Below, piece by piece: positions 20,265-20,278 of a stretch of DNA of 20,278 nucleotides. The DNA lies in the IMG/VR virus record IMGVR_UViG_3300021964_000728, positions 1-20,278 of that record; one strand, written 5' to 3'. The stretch comes from a virus. The position numbers were made by a program, and so were the translations under genes. Each line of letters starts with the position of its first letter. Position 1 is the first letter of the stretch. The notes below the pieces were generated by a model, which searched no databases, was not told where the DNA came from, and worked only from the letters and a program-made list of their open reading frames with translations.

Positions 20265-20278
20265 CCCCTAACATGTTA
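20265..20278. promoter_or_regulatory. Palindrome site 4 (cut by the window end)
   Basis: CCCCTAACATGTTA is the exact reverse complement of site 3 and contains the same TAACATGTTA core. The window ends at the last base of the core, so the right flank is unknown. It lies just after the terminator of the acidic gene. Confidence 0.75.

Noticed and set aside
19951-20278. 14-base inverted repeats as transposon ends
   Set aside because: The same palindrome also occurs at 19195 and 19302, without a transposase or target-site duplication. Regulatory sites fit better.
1-20278. tRNA genes, CRISPR arrays and insertion sequences
   Set aside because: No cloverleaf, regular spaced repeats or transposase motifs were seen by eye; a tRNA scan could still find a missed gene.

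Overview
This window is the structural half of a tailed double-stranded DNA phage genome (Caudoviricetes), plus the start of a divergent early-type region. No host gene, tRNA, insertion sequence or CRISPR array was seen. Nearly all of 1-18670 is one minus-strand block of tightly packed genes with ATGA, TAATG or GTGA junctions and Shine-Dalgarno sites of the AAGGAG type. Only about 940 bases at the right end are plus-strand genes. Many of the small proteins are of kinds I know mainly from uncultured aquatic (marine or freshwater) phage contigs, so an aquatic bacterial host is likely, but the host cannot be named from this sequence.

In minus-strand transcription order (right to left) the packaging and head module comes first: terminase small subunit (18041-18670), terminase large subunit (16521-18044), portal (14040-16511), a 66-aa protein, a GroES-like co-chaperonin (13439-13852), a scaffold-like acidic coiled-coil protein (12445-13428), two further head-type proteins and the major capsid protein (10487-11398). 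A strong intrinsic terminator at 10449-10479 closes this module.

The middle module (5406-10347) holds small capsid-associated candidates, a membrane-anchored holin-like protein, a run of very basic Lys/Gly-rich proteins, two of which share a C-terminal module ending in Met-Cys, repeat-rich proteins, a zinc-ribbon protein and a head-tail adaptor of about 230 aa. The left module (1-5404) holds a second adaptor and a chain of tail or fibre proteins. One of these carries six exact 11-residue Trp repeats, and three share an N-terminal 'STLKV' module. Two small genes of 53 and 51 codons (5406-5567 and 1197-1352) are easily missed.

A 665-base G-rich, hairpin-rich non-coding region (18671-19335) separates the late block from two plus-strand genes: a 204-aa protein of unknown function and a 63-aa very acidic protein with no Lys or Arg. 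An extended -10 promoter reads towards them. Four copies of one palindrome (consensus CCCTAACNNGTTAGGG) sit around the promoter and at the gene ends, two of them beside terminators. This arrangement, together with the acidic protein gene between two terminators, is the part of the window most likely to hold undescribed regulation.
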